A DNA stretch of 64,000 nt from Butyricimonas faecalis (GCF_003991565.1 NZ_CP032819.1:2170001-2234000), one strand, 5' to 3'. Counted from the stretch's first letter, positions 17,642 to 28,212 are shown. Notes: generated from the letters alone by a model not told the origin. Made by a program: numbers and translations.

Positions 17642-20251
17642 TTATTTCAATATCAAAGGAACACGTTTCCGGCAAATCACCCCTCTTGACGTTATTCCCT
17701 CCACGATAACAGAATATTTCCCGTAAGTATCTGCCGTGTAGAAAGACAATTTAGCCGGCGCATCTTTACTGATTTTAACCACCGGTTTCCAGTAAATTGT
17801 CGAACGCTCGTCATAACGATTATCCCGGCGCACGGAATCAATTTCGTATTTCGGCACGTAAAATGCATCCGGAATCTGGTATCCCATGATTTTAAAAGGC
17901 AATATATTAGGCCGTCCCAAATCCTTGGGTGTCCAACCCGGTTCCGCGGAGATAATTAATACCCCGTTAGCTCCCCGATCGCCAAAAAATGTTCGACCTT
18001 GCATCTGGTCCAACATGGAAATATTACGCAATGCCCCTGCAGGAATCAACCGGACCTGATCTATTGTCTCCTCAAAATCATTCACAAGCACATACAACGT
18101 TCGTCCAAAATGTTTAAAACAGTCATTCCCTTCATCATCTTTCTCAAATGTCACTCCCGGCAACTGCTGAATAATTAACTCGATAGGCATCATCGAATAT
18201 TCTGCAATCCGGGTTGAATCCAATTGATAATGAGCTAAATGATCATAGAATGAATAACTCTTTTTCTGTTTTTTGCGAGACACGAGGACTTCATCCAACA
18301 CGTACACCTTTTCTCCATTTTCGTAATAATAATCCTGACCGAATTTCTTATAAAAATCGTCCTCTTTTTTCTTGGCTTCCAATGTATTGGGCAAGGTGTA
18401 ATGAGGTGGTAAAAACTCATCTTGATCCACTCTTACGGTTACTCCTCGACGTCCCTTTGCATTTAGGGCTTGTACTAAAAACGAAGTACTATCATGAAAT
18501 GCCAATCCGTCAATCAAGAAATTCCCCTCTTCATCTGTTTCCACCATACGACAAAGGCCATAGTTAGACAACAACACGATATTAGCCCCCTTGGACTTCT
18601 TCCCCCAGAAATTATTCACCCTACCGGAAATCACTTGACCGACTTCCAACGGGTACTTAAAATCATCAAACTCCCCTTTAGCCAATTTAGATACGTCAAA
18701 ACGGGTCCACCCGTGTGTCATCATCACCAAATCCAGATTATCCTCCACCTCCGGAATCGTGTCATTGAAATAATAAGCCGGGTTATCAATATACCCCTTC
18801 AAATCCGAGGTCAATAACAAATTGGACAAAATATTATCTTCCAAAGAATCCTGCACCACTTTCTGGTCATCCGTCACGGAGATTGAAAACGATCCGTCTA
18901 ACATACCCTTATACGCATCTTCAAAATCGATCTCCATTTCTACCAATTCCCGGGCAATATACGTCGGCTTATTGGTCGTGATCTTCAATTCCGGACGTTG
19001 ATTGCGTTTCACGAAAAATAGCCGCTGACTATACACGTTTCCCGCGGCATCAAGCAACACAATATGCGAAATTCCTTCCGGTAAGATATTCAAGTTAACA
19101 CTTCCTTTCTGCAAGCCGTTTACCCGATTCATCCCGACAACGATACCCCGGCAATGTATCACGGTATATAGCTCCTCCGGCAACGTTGCCTGTTCCCCCT
19201 TGAGCACCCGATAACTCAGGATCGAATCCTTCCGAATAATTGAAAGTCCCCATCCCGTTTCCGAAACTTCAGGTAATTCAAACCTTTTCTCCACCCCGTC
19301 CTCCGTTTTCATCACGGCATAAAATTTCTTTCCCGAATTCACGGGCAAGCGGAATTTTCCCATTCCGTCATGCCGGGTACGAACCGTTGCAATCACGATA
19401 GAGTCCTGATACACGTCACCCGTGGCCTCCACGGCTCTCCCGTCCGCTCCGATAGCTTTAAATGCCACTTGCTGAAAATTCCCCGATAACAAATTCCCTC
19501 CTTCCGGAAAAAATTGCACGTCAAAATCCTTCAATTGCGAGGGAATATAAATATAGCGTTTGAACGGGAAAGGTTGCCCATCCTGAAATTCCACTTCGAT
19601 CGTTTTCATCGTGGTATCAATTTTCACTTCAAACTTCCCGTCTTTATCCGTCCGGGCCGGTTTCACGGAATACTGATCCTTCTTCACGCCTGCAATGTAA
19701 GTCACCGACGTCCGACTATACGGCTCTCCCTGCCCGTCCGACAAACGAATTGTCGCCGTGTAATTATTCGTCCGGTTTTTCGTGTACGTCACGTCCGTCC
19801 ATACCCTTGAATCTTTCGGATTGATCACCCGGATCTTCTTTTTGAAAAAATAATCCTCCCCCGCATTCTGCATGTAATAAGTAAAAGCCCGCAGAGAATA
19901 GTCACCTTGTTGCAAATCCTTCGGGATCTCGATCTGTCCGAAAAAACAAGAATCCCGACCCACGACTTTCACCCGCTGAATCACGGAATCCCGGCGGTCG
20001 ATCAAGTCAACATAGATATAATGACTAAAAACCATCGGAAACATCGCTGCCGCATGTACCTGGTAAGCCCGGAACCACAACTTATCTCCCACCGTGTACA
20101 CGCTTTTATCCGTGTGCAGGTACACTTTTTCCTGCTGCAATTCCCGAATCTGTGCCGTAAAATTAGCTATCAACTTCTTCTCAAAAGGAGAAAACTCCTT
20201 AAAAGCATATCCCAATAAAATAATACCCAAAAGAACGATTACTTTTTTCAT
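17642..20251 (-). CDS. MG2 / carboxypeptidase-regulatory / TonB-plug surface protein
   Basis: About 869 residues from the ATG at 20,251 (an in-frame ATG at 20,263 adds four residues before the signal peptide). After the signal comes an MG2-like beta-sandwich (about 40-150, 'KVYLHTDKSVYTVGDKLWFR'), more immunoglobulin-like domains, a carboxypeptidase regulatory-like module ('VISGRVNNFWGKKSKGANIV') and, near 660-800, a plug-like domain ('GDRGANGVLIISAEPG') with no barrel after it. The family is common in Bacteroidetes, often beside transporters; function unknown. It probably sits in the cell envelope. It follows the antiporter gene by under 20 bp on the same strand. Confidence 0.75.
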   Translation of the reverse strand: MKKVIVLLGIILLGYAFKEFSPFEKKLIANFTAQIRELQQEKVYLHTDKSVYTVGDKLWFRAYQVHAAAMFPMVFSHYIYVDLIDRRDSVIQRVKVVGRDSCFFGQIEIPKDLQQGDYSLRAFTYYMQNAGEDYFFKKKIRVINPKDSRVWTDVTYTKNRTNNYTATIRLSDGQGEPYSRTSVTYIAGVKKDQYSVKPARTDKDGKFEVKIDTTMKTIEVEFQDGQPFPFKRYIYIPSQLKDFDVQFFPEGGNLLSGNFQQVAFKAIGADGRAVEATGDVYQDSIVIATVRTRHDGMGKFRLPVNSGKKFYAVMKTEDGVEKRFELPEVSETGWGLSIIRKDSILSYRVLKGEQATLPEELYTVIHCRGIVVGMNRVNGLQKGSVNLNILPEGISHIVLLDAAGNVYSQRLFFVKRNQRPELKITTNKPTYIARELVEMEIDFEDAYKGMLDGSFSISVTDDQKVVQDSLEDNILSNLLLTSDLKGYIDNPAYYFNDTIPEVEDNLDLVMMTHGWTRFDVSKLAKGEFDDFKYPLEVGQVISGRVNNFWGKKSKGANIVLLSNYGLCRMVETDEEGNFLIDGLAFHDSTSFLVQALNAKGRRGVTVRVDQDEFLPPHYTLPNTLEAKKKEDDFYKKFGQDYYYENGEKVYVLDEVLVSRKKQKKSYSFYDHLAHYQLDSTRIAEYSMMPIELIIQQLPGVTFEKDDEGNDCFKHFGRTLYVLVNDFEETIDQVRLIPAGALRNISMLDQMQGRTFFGDRGANGVLIISAEPGWTPKDLGRPNILPFKIMGYQIPDAFYVPKYEIDSVRRDNRYDERSTIYWKPVVKISKDAPAKLSFYTADTYGKYSVIVEGITSRGVICRKRVPLILK

Positions 20252-20268
20252 ACGGCAAACCAATTAAA

Positions 20269-22422
20269 TCATTTATTTCTCTTGAACAATCCCCTCAAGA
20301 CATCAGCCAAATCATCCAAACTATCGTGAGAATCTGCATGAGGTATACTCTTTAACGCTCCTAACTCCTGTTCACCAATGCCTATCTGCATCGGATAAAC
20401 CAGAATGCAACTATTTTTACAAAAATACTTGTTCAAATAAGTCGGGATCATCATCATATTCTTCAAATAAGAGGGATAATTCCTTCTACTCATCACGATC
20501 ATCAAAGCATCATTCTCTTTTACATCACGGGATATGATCAAGAAATCATCCCAATTATTGAATTCATTGAATTCCACCTCGATATGATGCTTGGCCTGTA
20601 TATCCTGCAAAACATTCAACACGGCAGTATCGGCATAAAACACGATCTTGCTGCTTGAATTTTTAGCCATATTCCATATGCGAATTACCCAGTAAGGGAA
20701 GCCTATCTCTCTCTCTGCCCGAAACGGCACCACCACAATATAACGCTTTATCGTGGACAAAGGTTGTGCGGGACGGTAAACCAACGTCGTCGTGGCACAT
20801 TTCGACAATACCCGATCTGTCAGATTCCCCAAAAAAGTATCGGAAATAACTCCTTCTTTACGAAGTCCCAGTACAATATCGGTTATCTTATGTTCTTTCG
20901 TGGCATTCTTAATACCATTTACAATATCTTCATCATAACGCAGGGAAGTCACCAGCTCATTATCCGTTGCAGCCGCGGCTTTTGTTGCTTTTTCCAACAA
21001 CAGGTTCGCCTTCTTCTCCGCCATACTGTCCCCTTCATCCGCCTGTATCACGTTCAAAGCTGTCATCACGGCTTTCACCTTCTTGGATTTAATCGTTACA
21101 GCCAGGCTAACCAATTCCTCTACATTCTCGATATTACTCAACGGGATCAAAATACGATCTTCTATCTCTTCATTGTCCACGCTCTCGTCTTCCGCAAATT
21201 CAGCCAAAGCCACCTCCTGAGCCCCTTTCTGCGTGGCAAAAGAAGCGATGATACAAGTCACCAAAATCATCACGATCGTGCCATTCAGCACGCTCTCATT
21301 CAATAAACGAATCGGTTCCCCTTCCGGCGTTGTTCCCAGAATAACGTTATACCCAACAAGAACAGCTGCCAAAGTCGCAGCCGCTTGCGCGTTACTCAAC
21401 CCAAAAATCAAAGTCCTTTCAGAAGCCGTAAATCGGAAATTCTTCTGCGCCAACCAAGCCGGAATAAACTTTGACACGGTTGCCACCACACACATGACAA
21501 CAGCCACCCATATCGTGGTCAGATCATACAAGAACACGTGGAAATTAACCAACATTCCGACCCCGATCAGAAAGAACGGAATAAACAAAGCGTTTCCCAC
21601 AAATTCAATCCGGTTCATCAGCGCCGATGTATTCGGTATCAGGCGATTTAATGCCAATCCGGCCAAGAATGCTCCGATAATGGCTTCCAATCCTGCCGCC
21701 TCAGCCAAGAAAGAGGCAAAGAAAACAAGCCCCAGAACAAATATAAACTGCCCCACGCGATCATCATATCGTTTGAAATACCAGCGTCCGACAAAAGGAA
21801 ATCCCCAAAGCACGATAAAAGCAAACACGATCGTGGAAACACCCAACTGGATCCAAAATCCCTGGGTCAACTCACCCGTGGACATTCCCACGATAACCGC
21901 CAACACGAACAAGGCCAGCAGACAAGTGATCACAGTCCCACCAATCGTCACGTTGATCGCCCGGTTCTTCGTGATTCCATATTTACTCACGATCGGATAC
22001 GTCACCAACGTGTGAGAGGCAAACATACTCGCCAATAAAATGGAAGTAGGATAAGAAAAATCCAATAAATAAACTCCGGCCAATGTCCCCAATATCATCG
22101 GGATAAAGAACGTGTAAAGACCAAATATCAAACCCCGTTTACTGTTCTTTTTAAAATCCGCCATGTCAATTTCCAACCCCGCCACGAACATGATATACAA
22201 TAAACCCACGGTCCCGAACAACACGATACTACTATCCCGATCCATGATATGCAAACCGTAAGGTCCGATCAATGCTCCGGCAATAATCAAACCGACTATA
22301 TCCGGAATCTTAAAACGATGTAGTACAAGTGGAGCAAACAGAATAATAAAAAGGATTACAGAAAAGATTAACACGGGATTCGTTAATGGTAATGTAATAC
22401 TTAATATATTCGGATTCAACAT
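20269..22422 (-). CDS. CPA2 cation:proton antiporter with universal-stress domains
   Basis: 717 residues. The first ~400 form a Na+/H+ exchanger-type domain of 12-13 membrane helices ('IVGLIIAGALIGPYG', 'EAAGLEAIIGAFLAGLALNR'); the rest (about 420-710) looks like two tandem universal-stress-protein (UspA-like) domains in the cytoplasm. It should exchange K+ or Na+ for protons, with the Usp part likely binding a nucleotide to control activity. Cotranscribed with the MG2 protein downstream. A TAAATTTG box lies 40 bp upstream, divergent from the GH92 promoter. Confidence 0.88.
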   Translation of the reverse strand: MLNPNILSITLPLTNPVLIFSVILFIILFAPLVLHRFKIPDIVGLIIAGALIGPYGLHIMDRDSSIVLFGTVGLLYIMFVAGLEIDMADFKKNSKRGLIFGLYTFFIPMILGTLAGVYLLDFSYPTSILLASMFASHTLVTYPIVSKYGITKNRAINVTIGGTVITCLLALFVLAVIVGMSTGELTQGFWIQLGVSTIVFAFIVLWGFPFVGRWYFKRYDDRVGQFIFVLGLVFFASFLAEAAGLEAIIGAFLAGLALNRLIPNTSALMNRIEFVGNALFIPFFLIGVGMLVNFHVFLYDLTTIWVAVVMCVVATVSKFIPAWLAQKNFRFTASERTLIFGLSNAQAAATLAAVLVGYNVILGTTPEGEPIRLLNESVLNGTIVMILVTCIIASFATQKGAQEVALAEFAEDESVDNEEIEDRILIPLSNIENVEELVSLAVTIKSKKVKAVMTALNVIQADEGDSMAEKKANLLLEKATKAAAATDNELVTSLRYDEDIVNGIKNATKEHKITDIVLGLRKEGVISDTFLGNLTDRVLSKCATTTLVYRPAQPLSTIKRYIVVVPFRAEREIGFPYWVIRIWNMAKNSSSKIVFYADTAVLNVLQDIQAKHHIEVEFNEFNNWDDFLIISRDVKENDALMIVMSRRNYPSYLKNMMMIPTYLNKYFCKNSCILVYPMQIGIGEQELGALKSIPHADSHDSLDDLADVLRGLFKRNK

Positions 22423-22461
22423 AAAAGGAATATTTTAGTGGGGTTTCTACTCTTTACATTA

Positions 22462-22469
22462 CAAATTTA
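22462..22469 (-). promoter_or_regulatory. Promoter -7 box TAAATTTG for the antiporter operon
   Basis: Exact TAnnTTTG match on the minus strand, 40 bp before the antiporter ATG. No clear -33 box. Confidence 0.5.
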
Positions 22470-22501
22470 TTCTTTTTTAATGAATAAAGAAGTAAAAAAG
22501 A

Positions 22502-22509
22502 TAAATTTG
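22502..22509 (+). promoter_or_regulatory. Promoter -7 box TAAATTTG for the GH92 gene
   Basis: Exact TAnnTTTG match 31 bp before the GH92 ATG, giving a short leader of roughly 24 nt. It is arranged divergently with the antiporter promoter about 40 bp away. Confidence 0.55.
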
Positions 22510-22539
22510 TCAGCGAAATCACCTTAATCTAAGAAAAAG

Positions 22540-24912
22540 ATGCAAACCACAATTCGCCTTTTTAGCCTATGCCTATTAATCCTAGGCTTTTACATGTGTC
22601 AACCTACTCCGGGAAAGAAACAACCGGTAGACTGGGTTGATCCGCAAATTGGCTCGGTACATTGCCGCTGGTTCTTCTATACCCCGGCTGCACTTCCCAT
22701 GGGGATGGCCAAACTGGCTCCGACCACCAACGCTTACGGAAGTTATGGTAGCTGGCTTCCCTGTGGATACGATGACCGTCATACTTCCATTGAAGGTTTC
22801 GCCCATTTTCACGAGTTTCAAATAGGGGGAGTCGTAACGATACCCACCACCGGAGAGCTAAAAACCTTACCGGGGACATTGGAAGATCCGGATGCCGGTT
22901 ATCGTTCACGCGTTGACAAGGCAACAGAAGTCTCCACCCCCGGCTATTATGCCGTAACACTCACGGATTACAATATCAAAGCAGAGATCACGGCTACCAC
23001 CCGGACGGGCTTTCACCGTTATACCTTCCCCCAATCCACCACGTCAAGAATACTGTTCGACATCGGACACAAACAAGGAGAAAGTGCCACCATCACGGAT
23101 GCAGAAGTCACGTATCACCCGAAGACCAATGAGGTAACCGGATGGGTGGAGAATTATCCGATTTATGCTACATTTTGCCAACCGGACGGGAAAATAAAAG
23201 TTTTCTTTGCCGCCAAACTGGACAAGAAGCCACAAACAATCGGGACATTTGTTGACGAGAACATACAAGAAAATGCCAACACGGTAAAAGGCCCCGGATG
23301 CGGACTGTATTTGACTTTCCAAACAAAAGCCAAAGAACAAATACAAATGCAAGTCGGTCTATCCTATACCAGCATCGAAAATGCACGTAATAACCGGGAT
23401 ACAGAATCCGCCGGGAAAAGCTTCAATGACGTGAAAAATGCCGCCCGCCAGACTTGGAATGAAATGCTTGGCCGTATTCAAGTAGAAGGAGGAACCCCGG
23501 AAGACAAAACCAAATTCTATACCGGACTTTATCATGCCCTACTCGGCAGGGGGATTGCCAACGATATAAACGGACAATACATACGACATGATAAGACCAT
23601 CGGACAAATACCTTTGGACAAAAACGGGATTCCCCTTTATTCCCATCACAACACCGACGGTATGTGGGGCGGTTTTTGGAATCTTACCCAAATTTGGACA
23701 TTAGCCTATCCTGAAATATTCTCTAGTTACATAAAATCAAATTTGGACTTCTTCGAAAATTCCGGTTGGCTACACGACGGGGAAGCCGCCGGAGTATACA
23801 CGAACGGCGTACAAACCAACTTTCAAGGCTTAATTATATGTGCCGCTTACCAAGCCGGTATTCGTGACTTCAACATTGAAACAGCCTGGAGTGCCATCTG
23901 TAAAAACGAGCTGGAATACAAAGGACGGGATATGGGTAATGGGAAATATGACAATGAATACTTTATCAAACAAGGTTTTGTACCCTTGAAAGATTATCTA
24001 TATCCGAACAACTGGGTCTGCAACTTCGGGGCCTCCCACACGTTGGAATACGCCTTTAGTTGTTACGCGGCAGCTCAGATGGCCAAAGCGATCGGAAAAA
24101 CGGCTGCATACGATACCCTCATGCAATACTCGTACGCCTACAAAAATCTATTCGATCCGGAGACAAAGTATATGCGTCCCCGTGAAATGGATGGTAGTTT
24201 CATGAAAGACTTCGAGCCTCTGAAAGGTTGGAAAGGATTCCAAGAAGGGAATGCCGCACAATACACCTGGTATGTTCCCCATGACATCGAAGGTCTGATA
24301 AACCTCATGGGCATTGATCTTTTCAACGAAAGACTGGAAAACACGTTTATCGAATCCCGGAAAACCCTGTTCGGTGGGGGAAAAGAGATCGATAGCTTTT
24401 CCGGTGTCGAAAAATTGTATAATCAAGGCAATCAACCCTGTCTCCACGACGCTTGGTTATTCAACTATTCCGGGAAACCGTGGTTGACACAACTATACAC
24501 CCGGTTGATCTGTGATGAATTTTACGGTATCACCCCGGAACATGGTTACGGTTACGGACAGGACGAAGATCAGGGCCAATTAGGGGCTTGGTATGTGATG
24601 GCAGCAATGGGTTTATTTGACGTGCAAGGTGGAACCAATATCACCCCTTCTTACCAGATCGGCAGTCCCAAATTCCGTAAAATCACGATTCAACTCGACC
24701 CCCGGTACTATTCCGGTAAAACATTCGTGATTGAAACAGAAAATAATGCCCCGAACCATTATTACATACAGTCGGCAACTCTCAACGGGAAACCGCTAGA
24801 AGATTGCTGGTTCTATCGCCGGGAAATGCTCAATGGTGGACACTTAAAATTACACATGGATGCACACCCCAATACCCGATGGGGAGTTTCATCCATGCCT
24901 CATTCCAAATGA
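22540..24912 (+). CDS. GH92 family alpha-mannosidase, lipoprotein
   Basis: 790 residues with a lipoprotein signal (lipobox ending at C20), the GH92 N-terminal beta-sandwich ('VDWVDPQIGS' is the family's usual opening) and the (alpha/alpha)6 catalytic barrel ('PLYSHHNTDGMWGGFWN', 'EHGYGYGQDEDQGQLGAWYV', 'PSYQIGSP'). GH92 enzymes are calcium-dependent inverting exo-alpha-mannosidases, mainly alpha-1,2, used by gut Bacteroidetes on N-glycans and yeast mannan. It stands alone here, with no SusCD pair adjacent. It ends at a strong two-way terminator. Confidence 0.93.
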   Translation: MQTTIRLFSLCLLILGFYMCQPTPGKKQPVDWVDPQIGSVHCRWFFYTPAALPMGMAKLAPTTNAYGSYGSWLPCGYDDRHTSIEGFAHFHEFQIGGVVTIPTTGELKTLPGTLEDPDAGYRSRVDKATEVSTPGYYAVTLTDYNIKAEITATTRTGFHRYTFPQSTTSRILFDIGHKQGESATITDAEVTYHPKTNEVTGWVENYPIYATFCQPDGKIKVFFAAKLDKKPQTIGTFVDENIQENANTVKGPGCGLYLTFQTKAKEQIQMQVGLSYTSIENARNNRDTESAGKSFNDVKNAARQTWNEMLGRIQVEGGTPEDKTKFYTGLYHALLGRGIANDINGQYIRHDKTIGQIPLDKNGIPLYSHHNTDGMWGGFWNLTQIWTLAYPEIFSSYIKSNLDFFENSGWLHDGEAAGVYTNGVQTNFQGLIICAAYQAGIRDFNIETAWSAICKNELEYKGRDMGNGKYDNEYFIKQGFVPLKDYLYPNNWVCNFGASHTLEYAFSCYAAAQMAKAIGKTAAYDTLMQYSYAYKNLFDPETKYMRPREMDGSFMKDFEPLKGWKGFQEGNAAQYTWYVPHDIEGLINLMGIDLFNERLENTFIESRKTLFGGGKEIDSFSGVEKLYNQGNQPCLHDAWLFNYSGKPWLTQLYTRLICDEFYGITPEHGYGYGQDEDQGQLGAWYVMAAMGLFDVQGGTNITPSYQIGSPKFRKITIQLDPRYYSGKTFVIETENNAPNHYYIQSATLNGKPLEDCWFYRREMLNGGHLKLHMDAHPNTRWGVSSMPHSK

Positions 24913-24913
24913 T

Positions 24914-24960
24914 TATATGATAAAAAAGTCCGAGTGTACCTCGGACTTTTTTATCATATA
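24914..24960. terminator. Bidirectional intrinsic terminator between GH92 and korB
   Basis: Perfect 21-bp stem (24,914-24,934 with 24,940-24,960) and a 5-nt loop TGTAC, with A6/T6 runs giving a U-tract on either strand. It lies between two convergent genes. Confidence 0.95.
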
Positions 24961-24972
24961 GGCTTTCACCCA

Positions 24973-25989
24973 TTATTTTACTTCCCAAACGTCTCCGCTG
25001 TTCAATAAATCCTCAACACAACGGATTGGGGATTTTGCTTTCACATTTTCAATCTGAGCCTCCAACGCATCATTGTAAGTCGTACCTTCCACATCGCGGA
25101 TAACCCCTAAAGCCACGGGATACTCCGGAGCTTTCATGTGTACCAGCATCCAATGTATCGAAGGATTCTCGCTGTGAGCATCATGCACCATAATGTCATC
25201 CAACGTGATACCATCCTTACCGATCTCGACAACTTTCAACTTACCGGCCTTCATATCGAACATGATACCTTTATCCTTGTTCTTTCCGAAAACCATTGGC
25301 TCCCCGTGTTTCAAGATCAATTGACGATCTTCCTTCATCTCTTTATCCGTAATTGCGGCATGAGCCCCGTCAGCAAAGATCACGCAATTTTGAAGAATTT
25401 CCACAACAGCAGTACCCTTATGACGCACTCCGGCCTCGATAACCTCTGCGCTCAAGTTGATATTCATATCCAACGTACGGGCGAAAAATTTTCCTTGCGC
25501 ACCAATTACCAACTCTCCCGGATTAAACGGAGTCTCGATTGTTCCGTAGGGAGAAGTTTTGGTTTTCGTACCCAACTTCGTGGTCGGAGAATATTGTCCT
25601 TTCGTCAACCCGTAAATCTCATTATTGAACACCAACGTGGTGATATCAATATTACGGCGAATAGCATGAATGAAATGGTTACCACCAATAGCCAAAGCGT
25701 CACCGTCACCGGAAACTTGAAGAATATTCAATTTCGGATTGGCACTCTTAGCTCCGGATGCGATAGCAGCAGCCCGGCCATGAATCGTGTGGAAACCGTA
25801 GGTATTCATGTAATAGGGGAAACGGGAAGAACATCCGATTCCGGAAATAACTGCCCACGATTCTTTCGGATACCCCAATTCAGCCATGGCCTTCTGTACG
25901 GAGTTAATGATACCATGGTCACCGCAACCCGGACACCAACGAATCTCCTGGTTGCTCTTAAAATCTTTCGGTGTATATTGTTCTGCCAT
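24973..25989 (-). CDS. korB: 2-oxoacid:ferredoxin oxidoreductase, beta subunit
   Basis: 338 residues. Thiamine-diphosphate subunit: 'RWCPGCGDHGI' and 'GIGCSSRFPYYMNTYG' near the N-terminus carry cysteines expected to bind the Fe-S cluster, and 'GDGDALAIGGNHFIHA' followed by 'NNEIYGLTKGQ' is the TPP/Mg-binding motif. With KorA it oxidatively decarboxylates 2-oxoglutarate (or a related 2-oxoacid) to the acyl-CoA, reducing ferredoxin, or runs in reverse for anaerobic biosynthesis. It starts two bases after the korA stop. Confidence 0.93.
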   Translation of the reverse strand: MAEQYTPKDFKSNQEIRWCPGCGDHGIINSVQKAMAELGYPKESWAVISGIGCSSRFPYYMNTYGFHTIHGRAAAIASGAKSANPKLNILQVSGDGDALAIGGNHFIHAIRRNIDITTLVFNNEIYGLTKGQYSPTTKLGTKTKTSPYGTIETPFNPGELVIGAQGKFFARTLDMNINLSAEVIEAGVRHKGTAVVEILQNCVIFADGAHAAITDKEMKEDRQLILKHGEPMVFGKNKDKGIMFDMKAGKLKVVEIGKDGITLDDIMVHDAHSENPSIHWMLVHMKAPEYPVALGVIRDVEGTTYNDALEAQIENVKAKSPIRCVEDLLNSGDVWEVK

Positions 25990-25991
25990 GA

Positions 25992-27836
25992 TTATTTTCC
26001 TAATAATTCGATTATTTTTTCTTTCAGCTCAACTACCGTGAAAGGTAATCCGGCTACTTTATTATATTGATAATACGTGTAATGCGGGAATTTAGCTCTC
26101 AAATATTGTGCAAATTGTCCCAAGTTCAACTCGCAAACGATAATCTTCTTGAATTTACCAAGAACCTCATCCGTGTTCTTCGGAAGCGGGTTGATAAAGT
26201 TGAAATGAGCCAAGCTCACGTCTTTACCTTCTTCTCTCAATTCACGAACCACCGAGTACAAGTGACCGTAAGTTCCACCCCATCCGACAACGAGGGTATC
26301 ACCACCATTCTGGCTTCCGAAAATCTCTTGTTGAGGAATGTAGTCAGCAATCTTAGCCACCTTAGCATCACGCAAATCAGTCATAATTTGATGGTTTTCA
26401 GGAACGTAACTAATTTCTCCCGTTACATTCACCTTCTCCAAACCACCGATACGGTGTTCCAAACCTTTTGTCCCCGGTAAAGCCCACATTCTGGCCAATG
26501 TCTCCGGATCACGAGCATATGGTTTATAATCATCACCTTCTTTCGCCACTCTCGGGGTAATAGAAGGATAATCTTTCAATGAAGGAATCTTCCACGGTTG
26601 AGCGCCATTACCCAAGAACCCGTCTGTCAACAGAACAACCGGAGTCATGTGCTCCACGGCAATTTTAGCCGCCCAGAAAGCATAGTCAAAACAGTTTCCG
26701 GGAGTACTAGCAGCGACAACAGGCATAGGGCTTTCACCGTTACGTCCGTAAAGAGCTTGCAACAAGTCAGATTGTTCCGTTTTCGTGGGAAGACCGGTTG
26801 AAGGACCACCACGTTGCACGTCTACGATGACCAAAGGTAACTCGGCCATTACCGCCAAACCGGCAGCCTCGCTCTTCAATGCCAATCCGGGCCCTGAAGT
26901 TGTCGTGATAGCCAGATTACCCACGTAACTTGCACCGATAGAAGTACAAATTCCGGCAATCTCATCCTCTGCCTGATAGGTCTTCACACCTAAATCACGT
27001 CTCAACGCCAATTCTTGCAAAATATCGGTTGCCGGAGTAATAGGGTATGAACCGCAGAACAAAGGTAAATTCGCTTTTTCAGCAGCAGCCAAGAATCCCC
27101 ATGCCGTAGCCTTATTACCGGTAATGGTCCGGTAACGCCCTTTCTCGATCTGAGCGGGAGCCACGTTGAAGTGTACAGCCAAAGCATGAACATTAGCAGC
27201 ATAATTGAAACCGCTTTCCAACACTTTCACGTTAGCGCTAGCGATTTCCGGTTTCTTGGCAAACTTCTGGTTAATAAAAGCTCTTGTGTGATCCACCGTA
27301 CGGTCGAACATCCAGTAAATCATACCAAGAGCAAACATATTCTTACATTTAACGATAGACTTCTGATCCAGACCGCTGTCCTTCAAAGCCTCTTCCGTTA
27401 AAGTCGTGATCTTCACGGGGACCACGTTATAATCTTGCAAGACTGCATCCTCCAGCGGGTTTTCTTTATACCCGGCTTTCTCGATGTTCTTGTCAGTAAA
27501 TGCATCCAAGTTCACGATAATCGTTGCACCTTTCTTTGCCCAACGCAAGTTAGCCTTTAAAGCGGCAGGATTCATCGCCACGAGCACGTCTGCAAAATCT
27601 CCCGGTGTTTTAATGGGATCATTCCCAATATGTACTTGAAACCCGGAAACACCGCCAACCGTACCTTGCGGGGCGCGTATTTCAGCAGGATAATCCGGAA
27701 ACGTTGATACACCGTTTCCAAATAAAGCAGCAGCATCCGAGAATTGCTGGCCGGTCAATTGCATTCCATCTCCCGAATCTCCCGAGAAACGAATCACAAT
27801 GTCTTTTTTGTCGATAACTTCTGTCTTTTCACTCAT
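25992..27836 (-). CDS. korA: 2-oxoacid:ferredoxin oxidoreductase, fused gamma-alpha subunit
   Basis: 614 residues: an N-terminal gamma domain (about 10-180, 'GDSGDGMQLTGQQFSDAAAL') fused to the alpha pyrimidine-binding domain (about 215-420, 'PITPATDILQELA', 'TTTSGPGLALKSEAAGLA') and a C-terminal transketolase-type domain. This gamma-alpha fusion is the usual form in Bacteroidetes. It forms the enzyme with KorB encoded immediately downstream. 2-oxoglutarate is the most likely substrate, but the sequence alone does not exclude branched 2-oxoacids. Confidence 0.93.
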   Translation of the reverse strand: MSEKTEVIDKKDIVIRFSGDSGDGMQLTGQQFSDAAALFGNGVSTFPDYPAEIRAPQGTVGGVSGFQVHIGNDPIKTPGDFADVLVAMNPAALKANLRWAKKGATIIVNLDAFTDKNIEKAGYKENPLEDAVLQDYNVVPVKITTLTEEALKDSGLDQKSIVKCKNMFALGMIYWMFDRTVDHTRAFINQKFAKKPEIASANVKVLESGFNYAANVHALAVHFNVAPAQIEKGRYRTITGNKATAWGFLAAAEKANLPLFCGSYPITPATDILQELALRRDLGVKTYQAEDEIAGICTSIGASYVGNLAITTTSGPGLALKSEAAGLAVMAELPLVIVDVQRGGPSTGLPTKTEQSDLLQALYGRNGESPMPVVAASTPGNCFDYAFWAAKIAVEHMTPVVLLTDGFLGNGAQPWKIPSLKDYPSITPRVAKEGDDYKPYARDPETLARMWALPGTKGLEHRIGGLEKVNVTGEISYVPENHQIMTDLRDAKVAKIADYIPQQEIFGSQNGGDTLVVGWGGTYGHLYSVVRELREEGKDVSLAHFNFINPLPKNTDEVLGKFKKIIVCELNLGQFAQYLRAKFPHYTYYQYNKVAGLPFTVVELKEKIIELLGK

Positions 27837-27917
27837 GACTTAGTTACTTGTTCTTAAATATTAAATATTAAATTATATTCTATAATATCACGCAAATTTT
27901 ATGTTGTAAAACATGCG

Positions 27918-27948
27918 TAAAGGTAGCCAATACTAATATCTAAACAAG
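27918..27948 (-). promoter_or_regulatory. Candidate korAB promoter
   Basis: On the minus strand: CTTG at 27,945-27,948, a 19-bp spacer, then TACCTTTA at 27,918-27,925. Each box is one base from consensus (TTTG, TAnnTTTG). It would give a leader of about 75 nt. Confidence 0.45.
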
Positions 27949-28212
27949 TTTGTATCAGTATTTTTTTCTCTTTCGATATTACATTGACAATCAAGTCAAA
28001 GCATGTCAAAAAACATATTTTTCAGTACAAATAAAATAAAACAATTCTAAACAACGAATCTTTTTCCGTCGTTTTCCGGTTACTTTTTTGTTACAATTGA
28101 AAATTCTAGCCATAAAATTTCTTTCAATATAGAACAAAATCAGTCTTCAAATTGTATAGATCATAAGTTTTGTATAATTTTATCAAGTAAACATCTATAC
28201 AGAGCGACAAAG

